A DNA stretch of 64,000 bases from Ovis canadensis (lineage: Eukaryota > Chordata > Mammalia > Artiodactyla > Bovidae), in NCBI RefSeq assembly GCF_042477335.2, contig NC_091255.1, positions 35,752,501-35,816,500 of the forward strand, read 5' to 3'. This document shows positions 10,104 through 21,258 of this stretch, piece by piece. The number at the start of each line of letters is the position of its first letter. Position 1 is the stretch's first letter. Made by a program: the position numbers and the translations under genes. Below the pieces are notes generated by a model. The model was not told where the DNA came from. It searched no databases and saw nothing but the letters and a program-made list of their open reading frames with translations.

Positions 10104-10607
10104 AAATTGAAAATGTTAGACCCTGACTCTTTGTGACCCCATGGACAGCAGCCTGCCAGGTTCCTCTGTCCATGGAATTCTCCAGGTAAGAAGACTGGAG
10201 TAGGTAGCCATTCCCCTCTCCAGGGGATCTTCCTGATCCGGGGATTGAACCCAGGTCTCCTGTCTTGGGCTTCCCTCACAGCTCAGTTGGTAAAGAATCT
10301 GCCTGCGATGCAGGAGACCCTGGTTTGATTCCTGGGTCAGGAAGATCCGCTGGTGAAGGGATAGGCTACCCACTCCAGTATTCTTGGGCTTAGCTGGTAA
10401 AGAATCCACCTGTAATGGGTTCGATCCCTGGGTTGGGAAGATCACGTGGAGAAGGGAAAGGCTACCCACTCCAGTATTATGGCTATGGACTAAGGCCATG
10501 AGGTCAGAAAGAGTCTCAGACATGACTGAGAGACATTCACCTTCACCTTCATCTTCACTTCCTGTGTTGCAGACAGATTCTTTACCATCTGAGCCATGAG
10601 GGAAGAA
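10104..10607. mobile_element. Nested Bov-tA SINEs
   Basis: A minus-strand Bov-tA occupies 10104-10262 and about 10557-10607; its body breaks at CCAGGTCTCCTG and resumes at TTCCTGTGTTGCAGACAG. Inside lies a plus-strand pair (about 10267-10556), each starting TTGGGCTT and carrying TTCGATCCCTGGG-type B boxes. The CHR-derived CTAAC(C/T)ACTGGA flanks look like the outer target-site duplication. Confidence 0.75.
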
Positions 10608-10625
10608 GCCCCCTAACTACTGGAC

Positions 10626-11806
10626 TACTGGGGTCCAGCCTCAGCAGAGTCCTGGGATACCCTCAGGATGGACGACGTTGGTGAATGAATGAATGAAATG
10701 AATGAATGATAGCGGAAAGAATAGAAGCTGATATTCCTTGGTTTACACAGAAAGCTAATAAAGCCCCAAGACAAGGGACGTGCTTTGTTCACATAGGCCG
10801 CAGGCGCCCTCCTGGTCTCCCGAGGGAGTGAAGACGCAGAGCGCCTTCCTGTTCAGGTCTTAGAAGCCCAGGCAAATAAGTGAATGCAGAGAGCCTCTGT
10901 GCTCCAAGGGATCAGCCTGAAAAAAGAGAGTAAGAGAGAGAAAGAAAATAAGAAAGACATGGGGAGACCAAGCTTCTTCGGTGAGTGAGGCCCGTCACTT
11001 TATTTTCAGAGAGGACTTTTATACCCTAAGTTGTACATTGAGCAAAGTGAAAAATGCAGAGTCAACTCAACATTCCATCAGTATTAACTTTTATCGATAC
11101 CAGGTTCCTTCCTGCAAGTCTCATTTTTTGTATATTATCTTCTGCCCCAGAGGCCTGTTAACATTTTATGACCCCTTTTTGATAAAGGTTGGTCGGCTAA
11201 AACACTTACTTTCCCTTGAAATGTTTTCTTAAATTCCTTAGCCTGCGTCACCCTTAAAGGGTTACATTTTTATGGAGGAAAGATTCAGTGGGTTACAGCA
11301 AAGAAAGAACTTATTAACTCAAAGTCTAATGTTGCTAATGCTAAAGATACTGCTTGTTTTTTCTACGTTCTGACTATATGCACGCTCAGGAACACAATGG
11401 ATAAGGGATGTGAGAACTTGGCAGCAAGCATTGGCTCAACAATGTTGCAAGAGTCTGGATAAACCTGCCCAGTAAGCTAGAATGCTAACAGGGGGTTTGA
11501 AACACTCCTTTCATGCCCAGGAGATTTATCAACTAGAGCCCTAAGTTGATTTTTTCCAGAGAAAGGTGGTTGGGGATAGCACCCTGTTAATGTCGGAAGA
11601 GTTGGTGAAAGACATAAAATAGTAAGACAGATAGATTCTGGTTTTGGGGTAGATGCTCGAGCAGGTCCAGGGGATCCATCGAGTCCTCAACCCTTGCTTA
11701 TCAGGTCTCTTCCGCATGACCTTCTCATGGGTGGGATGGCCCAGAGAGTCCCTCAAGTCCTGCATGACCTTGTCATGGGTGGGATCTCCCGTGCTGGCTC
11801 CTGGCA
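10626..11806 (-). mobile_element. Solo LTR, BTLTR1-like (ERVK group)
   Basis: A 1.18 kb fossil LTR on the minus strand, flanked by the 6-bp direct repeat CTGGAC (10620-10625 and 11807-11812), the duplication length usual for class II retroviruses. Minus-strand TATAAAAG (11016-11023) is followed 11 bases later by AATAAA (10999-11004). It contains a 24-bp direct repeat beginning GCATGACCTT near 11714 and 11761. I recognise the overall sequence as BTLTR1-like; no internal region or second LTR is present. Confidence 0.7.
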
Positions 11807-11835
11807 CTGGACCACTAGGGATTTCCCTATTTTTG

Positions 11836-12430
11836 CTTTCAAATAAATTATTATATTTTGGTTCCATCTATTTACCTCGGTGTCTCTAGTGAGAGGCCAG
11901 TTTATAACTCCTTTTTTCTCCACACTTCCACATGTAAACTTTTTCTCAGCTTTTCATTTACATAGTCAAGATTTTGAATATTTACAATCATTCTAGCCAC
12001 CAAAACAAAGTCTTCCAGATTTTTCTACTTTGATTCTAAAGGTTGAGGTCTAATGAAGAGTACTTGTGAATACTGGTCACACTTAGGCCAAACAATGGGC
12101 AGAATTATATTTTCCATAACTTGCCTTCAATTCTACAACCCAGGAGAATGTTTCAAGCATACAGTCAATTAAATTACATTAATACTAGATCAGTTAAACA
12201 CCATCATGTCATATTATATCTTGCCTATCATTTACATCAAGAATTTCTTTTTCAGATTTGGACTTTTCCTAGAAATTCTGATGACTTTTCTTCCTTCTCT
12301 TACTCCTTACATATGCCATATCTTTTTTTTCTTTTTCCCCAAGTGATTGTTCATACCATTTATTCAGTTTGAGCTCCATTTGCCTCTTCCTTCAATTAGA
12401 ACCCATTACTCCTTAAGTTTGCTCCACAGT
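11836..12430. other. No assignable feature
   Basis: AT-rich sequence that may be the left part of the adjoining old L1, but I cannot support the assignment from recognisable phrases. Confidence 0.4.
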
Positions 12431-13640
12431 CATCATCCTGGCATCTTCATTCACTGATCTTTGGGCTGAGATCCACTGTTTCCTGTGTCTTATTTTGTCT
12501 TCTTTCTGGTTCACTACCACATTTCCTGGTATACACCCTCAACTTTCTAGGAGTGTAGAAGCCAACTCTGCATGTCAAAACAGCCTTTATCTGTTTGACT
12601 GGATATAGAATTCTAGATAGAAATTAATTTCTCTCAAAATTGTGCAGGCATCTCTCCACTTAATCTTCTAGGATTCAGTGTTATTGATGCAAAGTTTGTA
12701 GCCATTTTGATTCTTGTTCCTTCAGAGATGAATAGTTTTTCTCTTTAGAAATGTCTATCATCTTCCCTTTATTCTTGATATTCTGAAATTTCATGAGGAA
12801 GTATCTAGATACAGATGATTTTTCATTCATTATCTTGAGCACACAATAAACCCTTTCAGAAGGGATACATTAGTTTTAGTCTTGAAGTTATCTCTTATTC
12901 TTTTCTAAGATGTTTTCCTTCCCTTCAATTTATTCATTATTATTTTCTGGGGTTCCTAATAGCCGTGTGATCCTTCTGGATTTGTCCTCTGGGTTTGCTG
13001 ACATTTCTCTGATTTCCATTTGTCACTCTTTTGCTCTCTATATTTTTTCAAGTTTTTTTATTTATTTTCGGCTGTCCTGGGATTTCACTGCTGAGTGCAG
13101 GCTTTCTCCAGTTGCAGTGAGCAGGGGCTGCTCTCGTTGCGGTGTTCGGGCTTCTCCTTGTGGCGGCTTCTCTTGTTGTGGCTCGTACGCTCTAGGGCTT
13201 GTAGGCTTCAGTAATTGCAGCACATGGGCTCAGTGGTGTCCCAGCATGTGGAATCTTCCCAGACCAGGGAGAACCTGTGTCCCCTGTGGACCACTGGACC
13301 ACCTTGCTCTATTATTTTTAGAAATATTTTCCCCCCACAACTCTATGTTTTAATCCTCCTACTGAACATTTTACTTTTGCAATCACATTTTTAGTCCCTG
13401 CAAAATAATTCTCGTTCTCTGTTTCTCTTTCATATAGCATCCTGTTCTTGTTTTATGGATGTTTTGTCTTCTTGAATCTCTAAGTATAGATAGATCTTTC
13501 TCTTTGTACTCTGGATTATCTCTGTTTTCTTGTGTTACTTTTTTTTTTTTTTTTTTGCTTATTTTGGTCTTTCTTTGCATGCAGATTCTCCTTATATGCA
13601 TGGTGACCATTGGTAATATGTGATAAAGAACCACCTAGAA
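12430..13640 (-). mobile_element. Old L1M remnant, minus strand
   Basis: Plus-strand phrases GGATATAGAATTCTAGATAG, CTGAAATTTCATGAGGAAG, ATCTAGATACAGATGATTT and GATCCTTCTGGATTTGTCC are the reverse of an old mammalian L1 (L1MC/L1ME-like) 3' section. It is interrupted by a CHR-2 SINE at 13056-13310 and ends in a poly-T run near 13538. Confidence 0.65.
13056..13310 (-). mobile_element. CHR-2 SINE
   Basis: Reverse CHR-2: TTATTTATTTTCGGCTGTCC, GGCGGCTTCTCTTGTTGTGG, GGGCTTGTAGGCTTCAGTAA, then GACCAGGGAGAACCTGTGTC and GACCACTGGACCACC. Confidence 0.8.
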
Positions 13641-13652
13641 TACGTATCCTCA

Positions 13653-13784
13653 GTGATGGCATCACCAACTCGATGGACCTGAGTTTGAGCAAGCTCCGGG
13701 AGATGCTGATGGACAGGAAAGCCTGGCATGCTACAGTCCATGGGGGTCGCAAAGAGTCGGAGACAACTGAGCGACTGCACTGAG
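13653..13784 (+). mobile_element. Bov-A/ART2A-type SINE
   Basis: Sense copy ending GAGCGACTGCACTGA. Exact target-site duplication GTATCCTCA at 13644-13652 and 13785-13793. Confidence 0.85.
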
Positions 13785-13793
13785 GTATCCTCA

Positions 13794-14037
13794 ATTATAT
13801 TATTTCTTCTCTACATTTCTCTCTGGTGGAAATTGGGCCTAGAAATTCTTTGTGAATCAAGATAGGATATATAAACTGAAAGGCTCAATAGGGATAGGGA
13901 GAGTTGATGGTCAATTGTCAGTTTATTTTTCCAAGAGACTTTTGCCCAGGAAGATGAATGTTCCAAATTAACTTTACTGCTTGTTCCAGGAACTTCCAGT
14001 AAGACCCATTAGCTCTTCAGTAGAGGGCATCAACTGA
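13794..14037. other. No recognisable feature
   Basis: Short unassigned stretch before the endogenous retrovirus. Its last bases, CTGA, match those directly after the 3' LTR. Confidence 0.5.
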
Positions 14038-14583
14038 TGAAGAAGGAAACAGACAGAGCTGGACTCCATCTTACGCCAGGCTGCAAACACTAGGCTACAC
14101 GCATGGGCATCCTCCCAAAGGACTCTGAACTTTGTGCAGGGTGTCTATAGAAATGGCATACCCATAGAAAACCAGACTCCCGGATAAAAGAGCCTCAGGA
14201 CTGGTACTTGGACTCTCCATTGCCTAAAGGAGTATGCTAATTATCTCTGTAACAGAACAAAGTGGTACATTCCATTATGTTTACCGGGATATGACCCCAG
14301 GCCTACTGATAAACATCCACTGTTTATCAAGTCTTATGACACATGAATCATGGGTTAACTTTGATCCTATCTCTCTTTTACCTTGTCCAGACTAGTTTCA
14401 AGGAATTTGGGGAGGTGGGTTTGAGCAAGTACACTTAGGGTATATAAGGTTTTCACAAAAACTGATCGGGGTCCTTGGCTAAGAGGAGACTCTGCCTTGG
14501 GCCCTCTGGTGTAATAAACTGCACTCCACCATCTGCACTGTCCTTCTGAGTGAATTTGTTTCCCAGAACGCATGGCTACAACA
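14038..14583 (+). repeat. 5' LTR of the class I endogenous retrovirus
   Basis: Starts TGAAGAAGG and ends GGCTACAACA. It carries a TATATAAGG promoter box near 14441 and AATAAA near 14514. Homologous along its whole length to the 3' LTR. Confidence 0.9.
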
Positions 14584-14585
14584 TT

Positions 14586-14603
14586 TGGTGCACTGGCCAG
14601 GAA
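14586..14603 (+). other. Retroviral primer-binding site, tRNA-Gly type
   Basis: TGGTGCACTGGCCAGGAA directly after the 5' LTR is close to the complement of the tRNA-Gly 3' end (which would read TGGTGCATTGGCCGGGAA). Confidence 0.7.
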
Positions 14604-17600
14604 ACTCCTCACTTTGAGGAGACAAGTTCCATTTGGGACTATTCTGAGGCCTTGCAGCTTGAATCTTCTAGAGGGGGAAGATGCCTCGCCCTTCTGGAAG
14701 GATTCTGCCTCTCAATGCCTGGAGCTTTCACATTAGCAGGTAGTGGACGGCAGCAGGGAAACGGAGCGCTCAGGTGAGGAGGAACCCACCCGGCAGGTTG
14801 GAAGAGGGGGCCTGATCACCCCACGCCCCTGGGAGGGACCAGAAGGAACGGGGACCCACAGGAGCCTGGAGTAGCCAGGGGGTGATTGCTTGGTACACAG
14901 GTCAAGGAGCTTAGGAAGGGAATTTGCCAAGGTCATTAAGGAGGTGTGTCCACACCATCTCAGGGAAAATTATTACCAGCCATAGCCAGGGGATTTTTAG
15001 GATAGGAAATTGGTCGTTGTATGCTCATATTCTGCCCTCCCCCAGGAGGTGTCCCATCTGCTGTGAAACGCTTGACCCCCTTGGAATTGTCAGGCTAGAA
15101 GGAGGGGGATACATAAGTGAGTATGAATTGGCTTTCCGGAGACAGCCTGGGACATAGGATATTTAACCCATCTATGTTTTCATCCGCACCTGATCAAGCT
15201 CACCAAGGCAGAACGGATTTTAAGGGAGAAACAGTCTTGGACCACATGGTGTTCTGGTTCGGCCTTGCTGACCAGCAGGTGAAGGCACGCCGTTTCTCCT
15301 TCTCCCTCTGAGATCTGGCAGGATTTGGACAAGGATGACTTGCCCCTCCCCCAAACTGGATGAAGACGCGCCCACTGGCCCAGTGCTCCACCAGGACTGG
15401 AGGCCGCCTCAATGCTCCATCCAGGGCCAGGTGAAGTTCCTGCAGCAGCTGCTGCCCTTCCGCCAGCTCTCCCACAGGTCATAGAGACGCCACCTTGGTG
15501 GGCTCCGATCCTGTGGCAGAAGCCTCTGGCCAACACTTCCAGGATCCAGCTCCAGCCCAAGCTATACCCGCTTTTCCCGGTGAGTATGACAGGAAGGGGA
15601 GGGAGATGTTTGAAATTAAGTAGAGGCTGCGCTCTGCCAGAGAGCCGGAGGGAACTGACAAGAGAGATTTGCAATGCTAGCTGCTGCTCTGGGAAAGTCT
15701 ATCTCGCGCCCTCTGGAAAACCTCCTCTGCCCCAGGGACAGGACAGTCCTTCAACCAGTCCCAAGGGAGTCCCCGGCCCATTACAGCCAAAGCAGTGTGC
15801 CTAGTGCCGAGGTTTCAGCCACTGGAAGAATGAATGCCCTAAGGCAAGAAAGGAAGAGGAAGCTCCTGCAGTTGTGGGGCTTGCTGGCTTGGAAATTAAA
15901 TAGGGCTGCCGGGGCTCAGAGATATCAGGTCCCCAGAGCCCATGGTAACCTTAAAAGTGGGGGACCAAAACAGTGACTTCATGGTGGATATAGGAACAGA
16001 ACTGTCGGTAGTAACAAAACCTGTGGCACCACTGTCCAAAAAGACTATCGCTGTAACTGGGGTATCAGGAGAAGAGATGATTAAATCATTTTGCCAGCCC
16101 AGAAAATGTCAGATGGCGGGGCACCAAGTGATTCATGAATTCCTCTACAGTCCTGAGTGCCCAATAGGAAGAGACTTGCTCTCCAAACTAGGAGCACAAG
16201 TGACTTTCTCCCCTGAGGAGACGCCTACCTGCCGGATGGGCACTATGACTTATTTGTTCTCTCTCTCAAGACCCCCCAAGATGAGTGGAGGTTGCATGAG
16301 CCTGGTCCGGGTGGGCAGGAAGAACATGAGAGCTAGCTAACTCAATTACTCCCTGAGGTCTGGGCGGAAGATAACCCCCTCCTCACCCCAGGCTGGCTAA
16401 ACATCAAGCCCCAGTGATAACAGAACTCAAACCAGGCACCATCTCAGTTAGAAAGTGCCAGTACCCGCTACCGATAGAGGCTTGGGCCGGCATACTGCCC
16501 CACATCAATAGATTGAAACAAGCGGGCACTGTAGTAGCGTGCCAGTCAGCTTGGAATACACCGATTCTGCCAGTCAAAAAGGAAGAAGGACAGGACTATA
16601 GGCCTGTACAAGATCTCAGGCTAGTCAGCTAGGCTATTGTGGCTTTACACCCCACTGTTCCAAACCCCTATACCTTACTTAGCCTCCTCCCGCCAAGGAC
16701 TAAAGTTTATACTTGCCTAGATCTCAAGGGTGCCTTCTGCATACTCCTCGCCCCAGCGTCACAGCCCATCTTTGCCTTTGAATGGGAAGATCCAGTTGGG
16801 GGCACAAAACAACAGCTCATCTGGACTCCCTGACAAGGGTTTAAGAACTGCCCAGTCATTGGGGAAGCCTTGGCTTCTGACCTGGACTCATTCCATCTGG
16901 AAGAGTATGGATCTTGGCTCATACAATACATGGATGACCTATTGCTGGCTGCAGAGACCAAGGAAAATCGTTGGGAAGGGACAAAAGCACTGCTCTAGCT
17001 GCTGATGGAAGCAGGTAACCGGGGGTCGAAGAAGAAGGCACAGATCTGCAAGGAGGAGGTAAGGTATCTGGGGTTTGTTTTAAAGAAGGACACAAGCTTC
17101 AGACCCTAGTTGGGTCCTGTGTACTGATGGCACTAGCCTGATAAAACAAGGACAATGGCTGTCAGGTTAGCCAAAGCAGAAGGGGCCATCAAGACTGAAA
17201 AGGGATAGTGGGAATTGCCAAGTGGCAAATTATTGGTACCAGAGGAGCTGGCACACACTCTGGTAAGCCAAACACACCAAGCGACCCACCTAGGCCATGC
17301 TGCCTGCTCACAGGTTCATGCTGCCTCTCGGGTATTCAGACAAAAACCTCTGGGTATTCAGCTGAAAGGCATGCTGCCCTTTGAACACCTGGGAGTGGAC
17401 TTCATTGAAATGAAACCTCACCGACACTACTGTTACCTGCTGGTTATGGTATGCACGTTTTCAGGATGAGTAGAAGCTTTCCTACCTGCACTGAAAGAGC
17501 ATCAGAAGTAGCCCGGTGCCTGCTTAGAGAAATGGTTTCCAGATTTGGGCTTCCTACCAGCATTGGTTCAGACAACGGCCTGGCTTTTGTAGCTGATTTA

Positions 17601-19090
17601 GTACAAGTAAGCAAAACTTTAATCATCAAATGGAAACTGCACACTGCATATAGGCCCAGAGTTCTGAGATGGTGGAATGAACCAACCGGACACTTAAAGA
17701 GACTCTCCAAGTGGATCACAGAGACTGACTGCTTCTGGGTGGACTTGCTTCGGACGGCTCTGCTCAGACTCAGGATGACCCCACAGTCCCAGGGCTATTC
17801 TCCATACGAAATTGTGTGTGTGAGGCCACCTCCCATAATAAAACAGGTGTCAACAAATTTGCCTCAGGTAAGGGGGGATAGGATTTCACAGCAGATGGAA
17901 CTGGGTAAGGTAATAAATTGGATAACTAAGTTTGTACAAGAAAGGGTGCCGTTCCCCCTTGGGGAAGAGATTCATGAGTTTATGCTTGGTGACCAAGTAT
18001 GGGTCAAAGATTGGAAACTTGATTTACTAGCCCCTCGGTGGAAGGGCCCTTATTCTAACTACCCCTACTGCAGTTAAAGTTGCAGGTATTTCCCCTTGGA
18101 TCCATCATAGGAGGGTAAAGTTAACATACCACGCAGACCCAGAAAACGCTGAGTAGACGGCACAGAGGGACCCCGCTGACTCTCGAGAGACTAAGACCAT
18201 CCTTAAGAGGAAGGGAAAGAAGATCCCAGATGAGCCCCTTGAGGATGAAGCTGCATAATTAACTCCTGCTGCTTGGTCTCATCGACGTGCACATTCCTAC
18301 ACCAACTCACACAATACCTCCGTTGGGTATGTGGGGCTCTGCCTCTGTCTGTGATGGATGGACTTCCCTGGTGGCTGTCACTGCTCCGCCAAAGAGATTT
18401 TAAACCACTCCACTCTTTTCTGGGACACAATCATAATCTCTCCCTGCTCTCTGGGTGTAAGCTAGACCTAGTCAATAGACTCAGGTCATAGGGTTACATT
18501 TGATATACATGCCAGTGTAACAAAAGCCTAACCTACAATAAGTCCTGGTAAATCTACCTTATTTACATGCTAGGTGGACAAGATCTGTGTTTCAATGGTA
18601 TAAGTATATTGCTGCCTTATTCATACCCTCTATAGGGACAAACAGATATGATTAAAGTAGAGGCCTTGACTAATTTCACAAAACAGGCCCTCCTAGATAG
18701 AACAAAAGCCATCCAAGCCTTAATGAAGAGCAAATCCAAATGAGAAAAACAGTAATTCTAAATAGAATGGCTTTGGACATACAGCTGCTCAAGGAGGGAC
18801 CTGTGCTATAATTAAGGTTGAATGTTGTGTATGCATTCCTGACTTATCTGGCAATGTATCAACTACTTTAGATGTCATGAAAAACCAGGTAAAAGCAATG
18901 TCAAATGAAAACATTCCTTTCTGGACTTTGGTCCTATCTTGGGTGAAGGGCGATTGGTGGAAAACTATATTTACCATTGTTATAGTTGCCTTGATAGTTC
19001 TGCTTTGTGGACCCTGAATTTTACAATGTATTCAATGTATCCCGATGAATGATGCTCATAATATGAGTTAAGAGCATCAAGAGGAGGGAA

Positions 19091-19628
19091 TGAAGGAGGA
19101 AACAGACAGAGCTGGACTCCATCTTAGGCCAGGCTGCCAACATTAGGCTACAGGCATGGTCACCCTCCCAGTGGACTCTGAACTTTGTGCCCGGTGTCTA
19201 TAGAAGTGGCATACCCATGGAAAACCAGACCCCTGGATAAATGTGCCTCAGGACTTGCACTTGGATTCTCCCTTGCCTAAAAGAATATGCTAATTATCTC
19301 TGTAACAGAACAAAGTGGTAAATTCCATTATGTTTATCAGGATACGACCCCAGGCCTATTGATAAATATTCACTGTTTACCTGGTCTTGTGACAGATAAA
19401 TGGGTTAACTTTGATCCTCTCATTTACCTTGTCCAGACTAGTTTCAAGGAATTTGGGGAGGTGGGTTTGAGCAAGTACACTTAGGGTATATAAGGTTTTC
19501 ACAAAAAACTTGTTGGGGTCCTCAGCTAAGAGGAGACGGCCTTGGGCCCGCCGGTGCAATAAACGGCATTCCACTATCTGCATTGTCCTTCTGAGAGAGT
19601 TTGTTTCCCTGAAGGCGAGGCTACAACA
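19091..19628 (+). repeat. 3' LTR of the class I endogenous retrovirus
   Basis: Starts TGAAGGAGG after a purine-rich tract (19079-19090) and ends GGCTACAACA. TATATAA lies at 19487-19493 and AATAAA at 19558-19563. It is in the same orientation as TNFSF12 and ends about 1.6 kb upstream of its start codon. Confidence 0.9.
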
Positions 19629-19837
19629 CTGACAGGTTGCATCCTAGACTATTTGAACCCCTCACCTGGAAATCCTCATTTTTATGGTGTTCATTCTAAA
19701 TTATTATATCACAACCCTAACCAACCCCTGTTTCTACCTAGCATGCAAAGACCTGCTTTACACCAGATTTCAAAGTCTTAGGAAATGTTGTGGCCTTACT
19801 TATCTCCCTGTGAAGTGTCAGACTGTCAAGGGATAAG

Positions 19838-20003
19838 TAATAAACTTGGCTTTGGGTGGTCCAGGGTTAAGACTTAACAAACTGGAGTTCCAGTGGTTAA
19901 GACTCCACACTCCCAATGGAAGGGGCATGGGTTCCATCCCAGGTCAGGGAGCTAAGATCCTGCAGACTGTACGGCAGGGTGTGAAAAAAAACAAAAAAGA
20001 AAT
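19838..20003 (+). mobile_element. CHR-type SINE, diverged
   Basis: Contains GTTCCAGTGGTTAAGACTCC, CATGGGTTCCATCCCAGGTC and an A-rich tail. The head is preceded by an extra partial copy (GGGTGGTCCAGGGTTAAGAC). Confidence 0.7.
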
Positions 20004-20759
20004 TGCAAGTAAATTTGAAGATCTAATTGTCTTTATTCAACCTTCAGGAATCAGGGATCAGAAAACATCCCATTTAACAAGCAGACAGGCCTTCCAACGA
20101 AACAAAGGGATCTTCTATAGAGACAAGGTGTGTATCAGCAAAAGAAAGAATTGATTCAGGCAAGGTCACCTGGTCACCTTCCCTTTGGGGTGAGGAAGGG
20201 CAGGGGTCTTATCCAGCCGACTACCTCCTCACTAGGGTGGATCAGGGAAATTCCAGACTAATTGGTTTAAATCGCTGCTGCTAAGAGAGGCTGAAACTTC
20301 CATTAGCTCGGGTGTGGTGTTTTGGTCTTGCTACAGGTGGCTCCGCACAAGGGACTCCATCTGGGGTCGATTTAAAGCGACCTCTGTGACCTCCTTGTAG
20401 CTCCTCGCTGAGCTCAGGTAACCCCTATTATTTGCATAAGTGGCTCGTGAGTTTCCAGAGAGGTCCATTTGGGGAACACACTTGGGGTGGGGTTGGGGGC
20501 ACACAGTTCCCGGCGCACAGTTTTAGAAGCTTGCTCTCCTCAGGTGCAGGATGCTGGGGTTTAAATCAACTACCAACGGATTTGCTACAAGAAGTGGAAA
20601 CCCAGCCTGCACTAATGCCAGACCTCAGCTCTTTTCGTTACTTGCAGGAGGAGGATGTCTTTAGGTGCGGCTGCTAAAATCCGAATGTGCCTTGGCTTCT
20701 GTGTTGACTGAGGGAATAATAAGACCAGCCACAGGTAGCCTTGTCACCTTGGCCTGCAG
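20004..20759. other. Unassigned sequence before the TNFSF12 CpG region
   Basis: Begins with an AAGATCTAATTGTCTTTATT stretch that may be part of an old LTR, which I cannot name. The rest shows no gene. Confidence 0.4.
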
Positions 20760-21258
20760 GCCTAATTTAGCAATCTCGCTCGGGGAGGACTAGACCCGCC
20801 GCACTTGCGGCGGTGTTCCCGCCCCGCCACCAGCACCCAGGCTGCCGTGGAGTTTCTGCTGTTTCAACCCTCGCTCCCCTCTCTCCCTCCGGCCGGCCGC
20901 CCGCGTGGAGAGAGCTCAGCCGCACACCCCAGCTCGCCCGCTGCGCACTCACACACACATCGCCACGCTTTTCCGCGCTCGGGAGGTGCGTGCCTCCGGC
21001 CGGGACCCGCTCTGCCCTCTTCAAGCCGAGCGGCGCGCGCCCGGCTCCGTGCGCTGCGCTCGGCCCAGCTCGGAGTTTAATCACCAACAGTGTCCGGTTT
21101 CCTGTCCTCATCCCCCACCCCACCCCCGCCAACCCTGCTCCCGCCCCGTTTCCCTGGCCCCTCCCTCTCCCCGGCCAGATCCGCCCGCCGGCTCCCCCTC
21201 CCCCGATCCCTTGGGTCCAGGGATGGGGGGCCGGTGAGGCAGGCACAGCCCCCGCCCC
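20760..21258 (+). promoter_or_regulatory. TNFSF12: TNFSF12 promoter region and 5' UTR (CpG-rich)
   Basis: Base composition turns abruptly GC- and CpG-rich here and stays so through the first exon. GC-box-like runs (CCCCGCCCC, CCGCCCCGTTTCCC) are present and no TATA box stands out. The transcription start cannot be fixed from sequence alone. Confidence 0.7.

Larger units (their letters stand above)
10013..11835 (-). mobile_element. CHR-type SINE broken into three pieces
   Basis: Reverse CHR pieces lie at 10013-10103 (GGCCAGGCCTCACGGC to CTAACCACTGGA), 10608-10625 (CTAACTACTGGAC) and 11807-11835 (CTGGACCACTAGGGATTTCC). The gaps are a Bov-tA nest and a solo LTR, so the CHR copy predates both. 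Confidence 0.7.
14038..19628 (+). mobile_element. Class I (gamma-like) endogenous retrovirus, broken fossil
   Basis: Two LTRs bracket about 4.5 kb of internal sequence, short for a full provirus, with a CTGA duplication on both outer sides (4 bp, usual for class I). A primer-binding site resembling tRNA-Gly follows the 5' LTR and a purine tract precedes the 3' LTR. Recognisable in order are a leader/gag-derived stretch (about 14.6-15.9 kb), protease-like (15.94-16.25 kb), reverse-transcriptase-like (16.4-17.0 kb), integrase-like with a GPY/F-type end (17.2-18.1 kb) and an envelope transmembrane-like remnant (18.6-19.0 kb). Every gene is broken, many breaks overall; nothing looks functional. 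By eye the LTRs differ at roughly one position in ten, suggesting tens of millions of years. Confidence 0.85.

Noticed and set aside
15942-18077. Retroviral polymerase-like open stretches as possible host genes
   Set aside because: They lie between two LTRs in the order of a retroviral genome and are broken many times. Fossil, not a host gene.
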